A stretch of 45,433 bases of DNA from a virus, in IMG/VR virus record IMGVR_UViG_3300046747_000467, positions 1 to 45,433 of that record. The stretch is one strand, 5' to 3'. Under the pieces are notes generated by a model that was given only the letters and a program-made list of their open reading frames with translations, did no database searches and had not been told where the DNA came from. Position numbers and translations under genes: made by a program. Below are positions 22,094-31,449 of this stretch, in pieces. Position 1 is the stretch's first letter, and every line of letters begins with the position of its first letter.

Positions 22094-23838
22094 CAGGGGC
22101 CTCCGCTATCCAGCTTTTGCAGGTCTTCGAGAGTGGCCTTCGGTTTCGGCGCAGGGCCAAGGCCGCCCGCACCCGCGAGGCTACGCACTCGGTTCGCATC
22201 GAAGAACGGGTAGCGCCCATAGCGCTCCGCCATGCCGCGCACGACGCCGCGCTGGTACTCCTGATCGGCACTGTCGGGACTCGCCATCTCGAGACCCTGA
22301 ATCTCCGACTCGTAGGCGTTCTGAAGGGCTCCCATGGAGTTCTCCTGGCCCTTCTGGATCACGTCCCACATCTCCGCGCGCTCTTGCTCGGACAGATGCC
22401 CCTCGAAGTGGTGAGCGATGAAGGTATCCGCCTGTTGCTTCCAGTTCTGGAGGCGCTCCGGAGCTCCCGCGTCCTTGTCGCTCAAAGAGCCGGAGTTCAT
22501 GGTCAGCGCGAAGGCGCGCTGGAGCATCGAGTCAGCCACCGTGCTCTGCTTGCCCTTCTCGGCTAGCTGAATGAGTTTCTGGTTGTTCATCGCCGCGAGC
22601 TGCACCTTCTTCATCTCTGGCGAGTCAATGGCGCTGCCGACGGACTTGCGACCCACCTCGTAGTCGAGGACCTCTCCGCGACCAGTGGTCGCTGGGCCCT
22701 TGACGGGGCGATTCGCACCGGCGCGCTGGTTGCCCCAAGAGATGAGCATCTGCTTCGCGGGGTCCTGGAGGAAAGCCATCGCCTTCTCAGGCGTGTTGAT
22801 GCCGTGCTCGGTCACCGCCGTGTTCGCCACGCCGTCGATCCATGCCTTGTCGGCATCGGGGTGGAGAGCCTTCGCGAAGCCCCCGATGACGTCTCGAGCG
22901 CCCTGGAGGTCGGCCGCCTTCATCGCCCCAATGTCGATGGACCCGAAGCTCCGCCCTGGTCGCGACTCCATGTGCTGGCGTTGCTGGACGGCGGCTTGCG
23001 CGGTGGCCTCTGCCGTCGCGGTGGCTTGCTGAACCTTCGGGGCGACTTCCGCCGGGGGCTCACCCTGGTCCGCCAGTTCGCCGCCACCTGAGAGGGCTGC
23101 GTTGATGCGGGCGTCCGAGGTCGCCTCTTCGGCATCCGGGGCGCCTGCGTATTGCTGGAGTGCTCCCGCGAGGGCACCCTTCGGCGGAGCGACCTGCGGT
23201 CCCTTCATCGTTGCCATCTGCTCGCCGGGTTCGCCCGTGTACTTCGATGGGTCGATGTCCGCGGCGACAGGCGTCTGAGCGATGACCGCGGAGGCTGGCT
23301 GCCCCGGCATGGGCTGAGGGGTCACCATCGGCATCTGCGAGCTCTTGATGGCGAATGGAGGCGCCTGGGGGCCTACCGGGTTGCCGTCCATGTCGGTCGA
23401 CGCCATGGCGGGGCCCTGCGGTGCAGCTGGAGGCGGAGCGGCTACCGGCTGCCCGTCCTTGCCGATGAACTCGACGGTCCCGTCCTCCTTCGGGACAGCG
23501 CTGACCCCGAGGCTCTCGAGGTAGGGGAAGTAGATCTCGCCCTTCGTCGGGTCTGCGGCGACGGCGGCCAGGGCGAACTTCAGGCCCTCCTGCTTGTGCT
23601 GGTCGAGGGTCTGCTGGAAGTCCTGCTGTTGCTTCTTGATGAGGTCTTGGTGCTCGGTATCCGCCTGGTCGGCAGTCCGCTTGAACTCGTCCTTAAGACG
23701 CCCTTCCTCCTCGAGGTTGTGGCGCTCGGTTTCAGTAGCTCGCCGCGCGTTTGCGACTGCTCCGCCTATGTCGGCGTTCGACTGAAAGACGTGCGCCGGG
23801 GAGATGAAGCTCGAGAAGTCGATGGGGTGGAAGCTCAT
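22093..23838 (-). CDS. Putative ejection protein with coiled coil, 581 aa
   Basis: Begins MSFHPIDFSSFISPAHVFQS, then a coiled coil at about residues 35-85 (RRATETERHNLEEEGRLKDE and onward), a Pro/Ala linker and an Ala/Gln-rich helical C-terminal half. It lies between two other predicted ejection proteins, with 1-bp overlap to the next gene. Counterpart of P22 gp20 by position. No catalytic motif seen. Confidence 0.6.
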   Translation of the reverse strand: MSFHPIDFSSFISPAHVFQSNADIGGAVANARRATETERHNLEEEGRLKDEFKRTADQADTEHQDLIKKQQQDFQQTLDQHKQEGLKFALAAVAADPTKGEIYFPYLESLGVSAVPKEDGTVEFIGKDGQPVAAPPPAAPQGPAMASTDMDGNPVGPQAPPFAIKSSQMPMVTPQPMPGQPASAVIAQTPVAADIDPSKYTGEPGEQMATMKGPQVAPPKGALAGALQQYAGAPDAEEATSDARINAALSGGGELADQGEPPAEVAPKVQQATATAEATAQAAVQQRQHMESRPGRSFGSIDIGAMKAADLQGARDVIGGFAKALHPDADKAWIDGVANTAVTEHGINTPEKAMAFLQDPAKQMLISWGNQRAGANRPVKGPATTGRGEVLDYEVGRKSVGSAIDSPEMKKVQLAAMNNQKLIQLAEKGKQSTVADSMLQRAFALTMNSGSLSDKDAGAPERLQNWKQQADTFIAHHFEGHLSEQERAEMWDVIQKGQENSMGALQNAYESEIQGLEMASPDSADQEYQRGVVRGMAERYGRYPFFDANRVRSLAGAGGLGPAPKPKATLEDLQKLDSGGP

Positions 23839-25010
23839 CCCGTGCGCCCTCCACCACGCGAGGCGGCATAGGCACTGACCCCTGTCTTTATCCAGTCCCC
23901 GAGCGTGGAGTCGTTGGACGCCTTGTTGTTCGCGTCTGCAGTGGCTCCGCCGGTCTGAGCGGCAATGATTTGTGCCAGTATTTGCTGGTAAGCGTCGATG
24001 GCGGCGGTCCCCACCGAGGTATCCGCCGCTGCGTTCGCCGTGTCTTCGTTGAACAGCCTGTCCTCCGTTCCGAAGATGCGGTCATGGCGCAGCTGCTCCG
24101 CATTCTTGGCAGCGTCGTTGCCGAGGCCGAGCATGTTTGTGTGATAGGTGTCTGCGTTCTTGCCGATATCCGCAATCTGCGCCTGTCGGGCGAGTTGGTC
24201 TGCGTCCGCTGTATGCGCCAAGTCACCGAGCCCCTTCGTCCAATCGAGCTGACTCTGCGCCTGCCCTCGAGACGAGAGGTCTGCCCCTGCTCCGAGGGTC
24301 CCCGCCAGCTGGCCTCGCTGAAGCTGATAGCCCGCTTCGTCCTTCGCTTGCTGCGCGCGGATGCCGCCGATACTGTTGCCGAGCTGGTTCATGCCCACGG
24401 TCGAGCCGTACATGCCCCGAGAGGCCAGCTGGCGGTTGATATCGTTCGTCCCCGTCTGGACCTGTCGGTCGTAGTACGGAGACATGTTCGCAGGCTGCGT
24501 CCCCTGGAACTGCTGATACGCCTCTTCGGCGCGGTTTGATACTCCCGGTCCGCCGCTCTGGTATTTCCCGGCGACACCGTTCCAGTAGTCCGACGATGGA
24601 CTCTGCCCGAGTGCGCCCATGAATCCGGGGTCGTTCATCATGGCGTCGCCATAGCCGCCCTGGCCGAACTTGCTCCCGTCGCCGTAGTTCGTCTCCGCCG
24701 CCCCGGGGGCGGACATGTCGAGGTCGCCTGCCGCATACCCTATCTCTCCCGTCGGGACCCCTTGGGGATCGTAGTACGGGGTAGATGCATCCTTTGCCGC
24801 GTTCGTAGGGGCACTGCTGCTTGGTGCATCGGGCGATGCGAAGTCTCCGGTTGCAGCCCCATAGACGCCGCCGGCTACGCCGCCGATGGCTGCCCCGATG
24901 GGGCCGCCGAGTAGGAGCCCGGTCCCAGCGCCAGCTAGCGCGCCGGTCCCCCAGCCTCCGTTGAAGCCGTGCCCCTTCTCGTCGTCGAATGGGTTCCACC
25001 AGTCGCCCAT
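23835..25010 (-). CDS. Putative ejection protein with glycine zipper
   Basis: 391 residues. Begins MGDWWNPFDDEKGHGFNGGW. Residues about 22-60 form a glycine-zipper hydrophobic stretch (GALAGAGTGLLLGGPIGAAI and onward), which could insert in membranes. The rest is Gln/Ala-rich and helical with QQFQ and NQLGNSIGGI segments. Position and composition match P22-like ejection protein gp7/gp20, though no sequence match is claimed. Overlaps next gene by ATGA. Confidence 0.65.
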   Translation of the reverse strand: MGDWWNPFDDEKGHGFNGGWGTGALAGAGTGLLLGGPIGAAIGGVAGGVYGAATGDFASPDAPSSSAPTNAAKDASTPYYDPQGVPTGEIGYAAGDLDMSAPGAAETNYGDGSKFGQGGYGDAMMNDPGFMGALGQSPSSDYWNGVAGKYQSGGPGVSNRAEEAYQQFQGTQPANMSPYYDRQVQTGTNDINRQLASRGMYGSTVGMNQLGNSIGGIRAQQAKDEAGYQLQRGQLAGTLGAGADLSSRGQAQSQLDWTKGLGDLAHTADADQLARQAQIADIGKNADTYHTNMLGLGNDAAKNAEQLRHDRIFGTEDRLFNEDTANAAADTSVGTAAIDAYQQILAQIIAAQTGGATADANNKASNDSTLGDWIKTGVSAYAASRGGGRTG

Positions 25011-25011
25011 G

Positions 25012-25488
25012 TTACTGCCTCGGGCCGAGCGTGGTCCCGTTGGCTCCGCCTGGCCGCGGGTAGCCGCCGTAGCCGCCGCTCATCATCGGGTTGGCTTGAT
25101 TCGGGGGCGCGAACCAGGCTCCGGGTCGCGTCGGGAAAACCCCGGGCTGGCTATTGATGTCGTGCACCGGGGTCGTGGTGCTCGGGTACTGCCCCGGGAG
25201 CGGGAGTGGCCCAGGCGGCGGCCCCATCTGGGGCCCAGGAGCCCCGTGCCAAGGCGGAGCGGGGGTGCCCCGGTATAGCTGTTGTCCGCCCATCATTGCG
25301 TTCAGCATCCCCTGGCTCGAACGGTAGTTCCCGTGAATCTGCCGAAGGAGATTCTGATAGGATGCGGCCGTTGGGATCTGAGCGCCCTGGAGCTGCGCCG
25401 CCGCATCCTTGAATGCTTGGACCTGGGCGTTTTGCTCGTCGGACTTGTTGAGTCCGAATGCGTTTCCTACGTCGCGCGCTGCTCCCAT
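25012..25488 (-). CDS. Hypothetical Pro/Gly-rich protein, 158 aa
   Basis: Begins MGAARDVGNAFGLNKSDEQN, with a helical first half and then a long Pro/Gly-rich low-complexity tail (APGPQMGPPPGPLPLPG). Its place just after the gp10-like gene resembles the small gp14/gp26 genes of P22, but there is no sequence match. Confidence 0.65.
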   Translation of the reverse strand: MGAARDVGNAFGLNKSDEQNAQVQAFKDAAAQLQGAQIPTAASYQNLLRQIHGNYRSSQGMLNAMMGGQQLYRGTPAPPWHGAPGPQMGPPPGPLPLPGQYPSTTTPVHDINSQPGVFPTRPGAWFAPPNQANPMMSGGYGGYPRPGGANGTTLGPRQ

Positions 25489-25489
25489 T

Positions 25490-26923
25490 TTACGCTCCGT
25501 TCACAGTGAATTCTTCAGTCACCGATGCGAGGATGAGGTCCGCCGCGCCGTCGAACTCGAAGCGCCACTGGCGCCGTCGGTACGACCCGAGGCCGTAGAA
25601 CGTTACCACGGCTTCCTGGTCAGCGGGACTGCCGAACCCGAGTTCGAGGGGTTCCCCCCATGCTCCGAGGTCGTCCCGCCACGAGATGAGCGCTCGAGGC
25701 TCCCCGTTGGCTTCCGCCGTCACCCCGCGCCGAAGAGTGACGCGGACGGCCCGGCAAGTCTTCAGAGAGTCCGTGCCGCGGTTCAAGTGCCCGGTCTCGA
25801 TGTAGGCCCGGATGGGGGTGCCGAAGTCCGTCGCCCCGAACGTGAGCTTCGCCAGGCGCCCGTCGCTCGTGCCCACGAGGACGCCTCCCTCGGTCTTCAG
25901 GTCCGTCTTGGCCGTTACGGGGAAGGGGGTCCAGTTCGACTCGTACTGCGCCCACTGCGCCCAGCCGAAGCCCTTCTGGTAAACGAAGGTCCGGGTGTCC
26001 GTTGGGAAGGTCCAGAAGACGAGGTCGCACGGGCCCACCTTGACCCGGTATCCGAAGCAGTCGGACACCGTCGTCATGGCGTCCAGGGTGCGCTGGATGG
26101 GGTCGGAGATAGGGGCCGTCTGCCGGCCATCGGAGAGCACGAAGCGACGCCTCTGGTCGAGCCAGAGGAACGTGTCGTCGACCCGGACGATGGAGTAGGG
26201 GGCGCCCGCGCCGTACTCGTTGCCAACCACCTGGGAGTACACGAAGGTGGGGTCGGAGGTGTAGGTCTGCAGGCTCGTGGGGCCGAAGACGAAGACCTCG
26301 TTCATCGCGTCAGCGAGCGCTGTCACCCCGTCAGGGCGCCCCTCCGCCTGGAAGAGACCGGAGTCGGAGTTGCCGCCGGCGTTCCATGTCTCGAAGCCGG
26401 AGTAGTCGCTCCCGCTCGAGGGGGCCGAGAAGTTCACCGAGTTCTTGAACGTGACGAGGTCGTTCAGCAGGATGCGCGACGAGTTCGCGATGGTGTGCGA
26501 TGCCACAGGAGGACCGCCGCCGAGTCTCGAGGGAACGCTCGTGGAGAGGATAAGCTTCTCCGGCTCGCCGCCTCCAGCGATGACGAGGATCGACTCGGTC
26601 TCCGCGAACGTCGGGCGCAAGAGGCCGTCGAGGTATTGCGCTGGGGCGCTCGTGAGGCTCACCGAGCCCGTGGGAGTTACTCGATAGAAGCTTCGCCCCG
26701 GGGTTCGTCCAGCGACCGCGTACACCGTGCCGCCGACCGTCTCGTGGAGGCCGGAGATGCCTTGCGAGTTGATGACTGCGGAGCTCCACGAGACGAGCCC
26801 TGGCCTTCGGGTGATGGTCCCATCGGGGAGCGTCACCACGTTGAAAGCAACGACCGTAGAACCCGCCAGCTCCTCGAGCCCTGAAGCTTGCTGATTGCCG
26901 AATGGGATGGGGGCTTCGGGCAT
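25490..26923 (-). CDS. P22 gp10-like tail/DNA stabilisation protein
   Basis: 477 residues. Begins MPEAPIPFGNQQASGLEELA and has the repeating short strands of a beta-propeller: GLHETVGGTVYAVAG, EVFVFGPTSLQTYT, DTFLWLDQRRRFVLSDGR and GFGWAQW. These are typical of packaged DNA stabilisation protein p10, which closes the short tail after packaging. Position between spike and ejection genes fits. Confidence 0.8.
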   Translation of the reverse strand: MPEAPIPFGNQQASGLEELAGSTVVAFNVVTLPDGTITRRPGLVSWSSAVINSQGISGLHETVGGTVYAVAGRTPGRSFYRVTPTGSVSLTSAPAQYLDGLLRPTFAETESILVIAGGGEPEKLILSTSVPSRLGGGPPVASHTIANSSRILLNDLVTFKNSVNFSAPSSGSDYSGFETWNAGGNSDSGLFQAEGRPDGVTALADAMNEVFVFGPTSLQTYTSDPTFVYSQVVGNEYGAGAPYSIVRVDDTFLWLDQRRRFVLSDGRQTAPISDPIQRTLDAMTTVSDCFGYRVKVGPCDLVFWTFPTDTRTFVYQKGFGWAQWAQYESNWTPFPVTAKTDLKTEGGVLVGTSDGRLAKLTFGATDFGTPIRAYIETGHLNRGTDSLKTCRAVRVTLRRGVTAEANGEPRALISWRDDLGAWGEPLELGFGSPADQEAVVTFYGLGSYRRRQWRFEFDGAADLILASVTEEFTVNGA

Positions 26924-26924
26924 C

Positions 26925-28601
26925 TCAGTACTTCTGGATGGCAGCGTCCATCGACCAAAAGGCTCCGGTGCCGTTGGGGTCGATCGAAGTGAACACGAGG
27001 GACCCGATTTGCCCAGCGTTCAGGGTGAACGTGGGGGTGCCCACCTCGAAGCCGTTGGAGCCATCGAGCGTCACCACGGCGATGGGGCCACCCGATCCGT
27101 TCTCATACATCAGCTTCAGCTTGCTGCCGACAGGCATTGTGGTGGCGGTAAGCGTCTGGTTCGCTGTCGTGGTCCTTCCCAGCCAGATGATGCCGTACTT
27201 GGTCGTCTCGAGCGCGAATGGGGTAGCATTCGCCGCAGCGTACTTGTGCCCAGAGTACCGGAGAAAATCGAGCTGAATCTTCGGTGAGTTTACCCCGCCC
27301 GTGACGAGGAACAGGATGTTCGCGAAGGTGCTTTGATAGACGTTCCCGGACTCGACAATCGTAGTGGTCGCGTAGTCGAACGTCGAGAAGTTGATGAGCG
27401 CGTACCCGGCTGACCCGGCTCCAGCGAGAAACCGATTCCCTATCAGGCTAATCTGCGGCCCATTGGTGCCGCCATCACCGGTAAAGCCGACAGCGAACGG
27501 AGCCCCCGCCGTGGACACGATCTGAAATGTGGACGCGACGGCATTCAGATTGATGCAAGCGATCAGCCCGGTGAGCCCTACCGCGGTCCCCGCCAGGCCA
27601 CTGATCGAGCTGTTACGCATCTCGAAAAATGTCGTAGCCGAGATGCCGGTCACAACGAAACCCGGGGAGACTCCGCCTTGCGCCCCCGCGACGACGCTCT
27701 CGTCGATGAGCACGTGTTGCGTGCCGGTCGTCGTGATGTCGATTGTCGCCGCGGTCTTGTTGTCGGAACTCCCGAGAGTGGAGTTCACTAGTGCAATCGC
27801 TCGCACCGTTCCGGTCTGCACGCTGAGCACCGAGCCAGAGTTCGGCACCAGGGGGATGATCGATAGATTCCGAATCTCCTGATACCCACTGCTTGTCCCC
27901 GACAGGCACTCCAAGGCATTCTCGGTCGCGCTGTCCAAGGTGATGATCGACGCGGCCTTCGTAATGCCCCACAGGTGGATGTTCGGGTACCAGTTGAGCG
28001 CCGCCGTCGTGCGATAGATGCCGACCGGAAACACCACGATGCCGCCGGCCTGGGTACTCGCGTAAGTGATCGCAGCCTGAATGGCGACCGTGTCGTCCAC
28101 GACCCCGTCCCCGATGGCCCCGAAGCGCCCGTCCTTCACGTTGATGAAGATGTTCGCCGTCCCCGCCAGTGCCGACTGAATCGTGCTCGTTGTCCCGTCC
28201 GGGAGGAGGACGTTCCAGTCCGTCGACCCGAACGAGGTTCGCACCCCGTCGAGGACCGTCTGCAGGTCCGTCGGGTTGCCCGGGGCTGATGCCGCCGTTG
28301 TGTAGTCCACCCCGGTGAACGAGAGGCTTCGAACCTCCGTCAGAGGGGCCGCGTTCATCTCGGTGAAGGCTCGGACCTGAGTGCCGTCCACCGACGTGAC
28401 CACCACGTCGACCTCTTCGTTGACGTAGACGACGATGCCGCCATTGCCGTCCAGCGCGAAGCCGGAAGCGGGCTGGGAAAGGAGGGTGCCCTGGTAGTCC
28501 GAATAGCAAGTCGCGAGCGAGGCCGAGTTGCGCTCGCGCACATACGCGAACCCGCTGGCTGCGCCGTTGACTCCGCTAGCGAGTGGTCCGATCAGATGCA
28601 T
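26925..28601 (-). CDS. Tailspike with pectate-lyase-type beta-helix
   Basis: 558 residues. The N-terminal 100 residues (MHLIGPLASGVNGAASGFAY onward) look like a virion-attachment domain. The central region NVKDGRFGAIGDGVVDDTVA, then IQAAITYA and GGIVVFPVGIYRTT, is the pectate lyase 3 signature that opens a right-handed parallel beta-helix. The C-terminal part is beta-rich. Such spikes cut host exopolysaccharide or LPS. Substrate unknown. Confidence 0.85.
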   Translation of the reverse strand: MHLIGPLASGVNGAASGFAYVRERNSASLATCYSDYQGTLLSQPASGFALDGNGGIVVYVNEEVDVVVTSVDGTQVRAFTEMNAAPLTEVRSLSFTGVDYTTAASAPGNPTDLQTVLDGVRTSFGSTDWNVLLPDGTTSTIQSALAGTANIFINVKDGRFGAIGDGVVDDTVAIQAAITYASTQAGGIVVFPVGIYRTTAALNWYPNIHLWGITKAASIITLDSATENALECLSGTSSGYQEIRNLSIIPLVPNSGSVLSVQTGTVRAIALVNSTLGSSDNKTAATIDITTTGTQHVLIDESVVAGAQGGVSPGFVVTGISATTFFEMRNSSISGLAGTAVGLTGLIACINLNAVASTFQIVSTAGAPFAVGFTGDGGTNGPQISLIGNRFLAGAGSAGYALINFSTFDYATTTIVESGNVYQSTFANILFLVTGGVNSPKIQLDFLRYSGHKYAAANATPFALETTKYGIIWLGRTTTANQTLTATTMPVGSKLKLMYENGSGGPIAVVTLDGSNGFEVGTPTFTLNAGQIGSLVFTSIDPNGTGAFWSMDAAIQKY

Positions 28602-28604
28602 GGG

Positions 28605-29444
28605 CTACCAGTCAATCCTTGACCCGCCTTGAGCGAGACCAACCTGGAGGATTCCGGTGTCCGCCGTCGCGGTCGTGCGGAACTTCATGTCCGCGCCGTT
28701 GAGCAGCGAGATGCGCTCGAACAAGAAGGCTCGGATTCCTGCCCCATTGCTCGAGTCGAAGGCCCAGTAGTTGGAGAAGCCATCAACCCCGCCGTCGAAG
28801 GTCACGTCCAACATGCGCATGGCATACGGCGACACCGAGTTGACGAATCCGATGGCGATCAACGGCTCCGTGTCTCCGGAGGTCGCGGTGCACACGAACT
28901 TCGTGTTGGAGATGCGGAGGTAGTTGGCGCCGGCTCCGATCTGAATCTTCTTGCCGAGGTCCTTGGTCCCGCACTCGAAGTAACAGCCGTCGATTTCGCA
29001 GCCGTTCGGATCTGTCCCCGCATTCGCATACGTGATCGTCACCTTGTCGTTCGAGGTCGCCCGCTCCTTGAACCAGATGTTTCGGATTCGAAGCCCTGGC
29101 TGCTGGACGTTGAGGCAGCTCCCCGTTTCGTTGCCCGGGGTAATCTTCACCGTGGGGAGCCCGCCTGCGTTGCCTGCCCCGACGATGGTCAGCCCGTCCT
29201 TCGTGATGGCCGTAGCGTCCAGCGTCTCCTGGTGCCCGTCGAGGCATACGATGGTATCCAGTGCTGCGCAGACACTGATCGCGTGCGCCAGCGTCGCCAA
29301 GGGGCGCACCCGGTTGCGTCCGTCGTTACTGTCATTTCCGGTGACGCTATCGACGTACCAAACATCGCCGGACGATTGGAATGCCGCCTGAGTGATGAGG
29401 CTGTCCCCGTTCGTCTCTCCGATGCCCTGGGGCCAGTTCTTCAT
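28605..29444 (-). CDS. Beta-helix protein (paralogue of 30499 gene)
   Basis: 279 residues, start MKNWPQGIGETNGDSLITQA with GGAGGA upstream. Beta-helix rungs include WYVDSVTGNDSNDGRNRVRP, LTIVGAGNAGG and CEIDGCYFECGT. It shares rung-by-rung resemblance with 30499-31437: CEIDGCYF with CCIDNCYI, IQIGAGANYLRISNTKF with IEIGAAAHSFRLSNNRI. Probably a virion surface protein such as a spike or head fibre. Confidence 0.7.
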   Translation of the reverse strand: MKNWPQGIGETNGDSLITQAAFQSSGDVWYVDSVTGNDSNDGRNRVRPLATLAHAISVCAALDTIVCLDGHQETLDATAITKDGLTIVGAGNAGGLPTVKITPGNETGSCLNVQQPGLRIRNIWFKERATSNDKVTITYANAGTDPNGCEIDGCYFECGTKDLGKKIQIGAGANYLRISNTKFVCTATSGDTEPLIAIGFVNSVSPYAMRMLDVTFDGGVDGFSNYWAFDSSNGAGIRAFLFERISLLNGADMKFRTTATADTGILQVGLAQGGSRIDW

Positions 29445-30169
29445 CGCGCTCTCCTCCAAACACCCGGATGGTTCAGCACGAGGCTGAAGCCTGTCCGCTC
29501 ACGTGAATAGCCCTTCGCCTTCAAGAGCAGCTGCGAGGCTTGCCCGGTGAGGCGGAGAATCTTGTCCTGCGCTTGCCCCGTGGCTTCCGCCAGATAGGCC
29601 GCGAGCTGGTTCACGAGGTAGAGCGTCCAGTGCCGCTCGAGCTCCACCGTGTCAGCTCCGCCTGTCGCGTTTGCGAGCAGGTAGTACGCCGGCACCCGGA
29701 GGAAGCCTGCCTCTGGAGGGCGCTGCCAGATGTGCAGCACGACGTTCGCCCCTTGGCGGTCGCACCAGTACATGCTCGGGATGGCTTGGGCGCTTCGACT
29801 ACCGAGCGTCTGCCAGGTCTCCATCGAGATTTGCTGGACCTGAATCTCGCTCGTCGCCGTGTCGGGGTCCTGGTCGGCGGGGATGTATTCCGCCACCCCG
29901 TAGACGTCCAAGATGGCCCCGGGCATCGTGTAGTCGACGACGTCCTGGGTGAGCGGGACGACGTAGTACTTCCGTGCCTTGGCGAGCCGCCCCTCGGTCT
30001 CCAGACTCTTGACGATGGTCTCGAGGTAGAGCCGTGCCGCCGACGCCCGGCGCTCCCACTGGATGCCGGAAGCGCCCTGCTCGAGGGGCATCACCGAGGC
30101 CAGGCGGAATGCCTGGAGGACGATTTGGTCGATCGTCAGCTCGGCCGTGGCGGAGGCGGCGATCGTCAA
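29441..30169 (-). CDS. P22 gp4-like head-tail adaptor (TTG start)
   Basis: 242 residues. The TTG at 30169 overlaps the upstream TGA (TTGA), and the product TIAASATAELTIDQIVLQAF then RLASVMPLEQGASGIQWERR aligns with the N-terminal pattern of tail accessory factor gp4 (helical, with an Ala/Leu repeat). The open frame reaches further upstream, but that part is low-complexity and antisense-like. Role: connects portal and gp10 in the neck. Start codon inferred, not proven. Confidence 0.75.
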   Translation of the reverse strand: MTIAASATAELTIDQIVLQAFRLASVMPLEQGASGIQWERRASAARLYLETIVKSLETEGRLAKARKYYVVPLTQDVVDYTMPGAILDVYGVAEYIPADQDPDTATSEIQVQQISMETWQTLGSRSAQAIPSMYWCDRQGANVVLHIWQRPPEAGFLRVPAYYLLANATGGADTVELERHWTLYLVNQLAAYLAEATGQAQDKILRLTGQASQLLLKAKGYSRERTGFSLVLNHPGVWRRAR

Positions 30170-30453
30170 ATGAACACCGTGATGGGCGGCTGAACCGCGA
30201 GGTCGATGGTGCTCGAGCAGTTCCCCGCCTCGCTCTGTCCACGGCGATCCATACGGTCCGCGATGGCCTGAGCATCGGACTCGGCCGCCTCGACCTGGTC
30301 CATGCCGCTGCCCTCGTCGGGGCAATGCAACTGCCCGTCTCCTCCACGGCGGAGGTCAGACCGGTGCCAGTGAACCCCGCAGTCGAAGCAAATGCACTCC
30401 GTGTCGCCGCGGGCGTACTTGCGAGGGTATTTTCTGCCGATAGTCTGGGACAC
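30166..30453 (-). CDS. Zinc-binding small protein, 95 aa
   Basis: GTG start at 30453, preceded by AAGGAG. Contains CICFDCGVHWHR and LHCPDEG, a probable CxxC...C zinc site, then an acidic helical segment. Its stop overlaps the TTG of the gp4-like gene. Function unknown. Confidence 0.7.
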   Translation of the reverse strand: MSQTIGRKYPRKYARGDTECICFDCGVHWHRSDLRRGGDGQLHCPDEGSGMDQVEAAESDAQAIADRMDRRGQSEAGNCSSTIDLAVQPPITVFI

Positions 30454-30464
30454 GGGGACTCCTT

Positions 30465-30488
30465 GGGGCCTGGGCGGCCGGAGGCCCC
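30465..30488 (-). terminator. Possible attenuator hairpin after beta-helix gene
   Basis: GGGGCCT (30465-30471) and AGGCCCC (30482-30488) make a perfect 7-bp stem with a 10-nt loop, in the 45-bp gap between the head genes and the GTG at 30453. There is no U-run, so it may lower readthrough or protect mRNA rather than terminate fully. Confidence 0.4.
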
Positions 30489-30498
30489 GGGGGACGTA

Positions 30499-31437
30499 TC
30501 AGGTGACGACGGCCGGCGTCAGGAGGCCGGAGGTGTTCTTCGTGTCGGTGCCGAAGTTCTGGAAGCACCGAAGGAGGGAGGCCGCGTTGAACTCGATGAG
30601 GTCGCTCACCGGGGTTCCAGCTTCCGACGCCACGAAGTTGTTCGACACGACTCCTGTTGCCGCGAACGCCCCGCATCCGATGCAGGTCTCGGAGGCTGCG
30701 ATGGAGTTCGTGATGGTGTTCGAGTCGATCGTCATCCGGAGGGCCGCCGCCGCGATGCGGATGTTGCCCGTAGTGACCGCGCCGGTTGCGAAGAACATCC
30801 GGTTGCCGACGATTTCGACGTCGTTCGCCACACCCGACACCAGGATACCATCCGTCACCGCGCCGAGGATTTCTCCCACGATGCGGTTGTTCGAGAGACG
30901 GAAGGAGTGCGCCGCTGCACCGATTTCGATTCCGACGAGCGCGTTCAGTACGGCCGTGGTGCCGAAGTTGATGTAACAGTTGTCGATGCAGCACCCCGCG
31001 GCCGTCACGTTGACGCCTCGGGTCACATCGTCCGCCCCGCCCATGATGAGCCGGAGGTTCGCGATGCGCACGTTGGCCACCGAGAGCGCGATGGTCGAGC
31101 CCACGGCGTTCCAGGTGAGCGTCGGCGCCCCGGACTCCCGGACGTCACTGAGGCCGATGATGTGGGTCCCCGCGACCAGGGTGGAGGTCCAGGTCGAGGA
31201 GACGTTCTCGGTATGCCCCGGGAGGACGAAGATGCAGTCGCCCTTGTTCGCACGAGCGAACGGCATCGCTGCCGTGATGCTCGAGTAGAACCGGTTCTTC
31301 ATCGAGATGGGGACCTGAGAGGAGTCGGGGCCCACGAAGCAATACTGCGCTCCGATGGGGACCTGGATCCCAAAGTCCGTCTGTAGACCGAAGGCGTTCC
31401 GGTACGTCGGGACACTGTCTGCGTCGAAAGGCTGCAT
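30499..31437 (-). CDS. Beta-helix protein beside capsid gene
   Basis: 312 residues. Starts MQPFDADSVPTYRNAFGLQT. Rungs HIIGLSDVRESGAPTLTWN, GCCIDNCYINFGTTAVLNAL and VGIEIGAAAHSFRLSNNRI define a right-handed beta-helix. It is a paralogue of 28605-29444 but lies just downstream of the capsid gene, so a head decoration or head-fibre role is possible. Confidence 0.7.
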   Translation of the reverse strand: MQPFDADSVPTYRNAFGLQTDFGIQVPIGAQYCFVGPDSSQVPISMKNRFYSSITAAMPFARANKGDCIFVLPGHTENVSSTWTSTLVAGTHIIGLSDVRESGAPTLTWNAVGSTIALSVANVRIANLRLIMGGADDVTRGVNVTAAGCCIDNCYINFGTTAVLNALVGIEIGAAAHSFRLSNNRIVGEILGAVTDGILVSGVANDVEIVGNRMFFATGAVTTGNIRIAAAALRMTIDSNTITNSIAASETCIGCGAFAATGVVSNNFVASEAGTPVSDLIEFNAASLLRCFQNFGTDTKNTSGLLTPAVVT

Positions 31438-31449
31438 GTTCGGCTCCTA

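Noticed and set aside
20735-22213. Long plus-strand open frame opposite the ejection protein
   Set aside because: High-GC shadow frame, no ribosome site, Arg/Gly-rich product.
25409-26884. Long plus-strand open frame opposite the gp10-like gene
   Set aside because: Shadow of a well-supported beta-propeller gene; no start signal.
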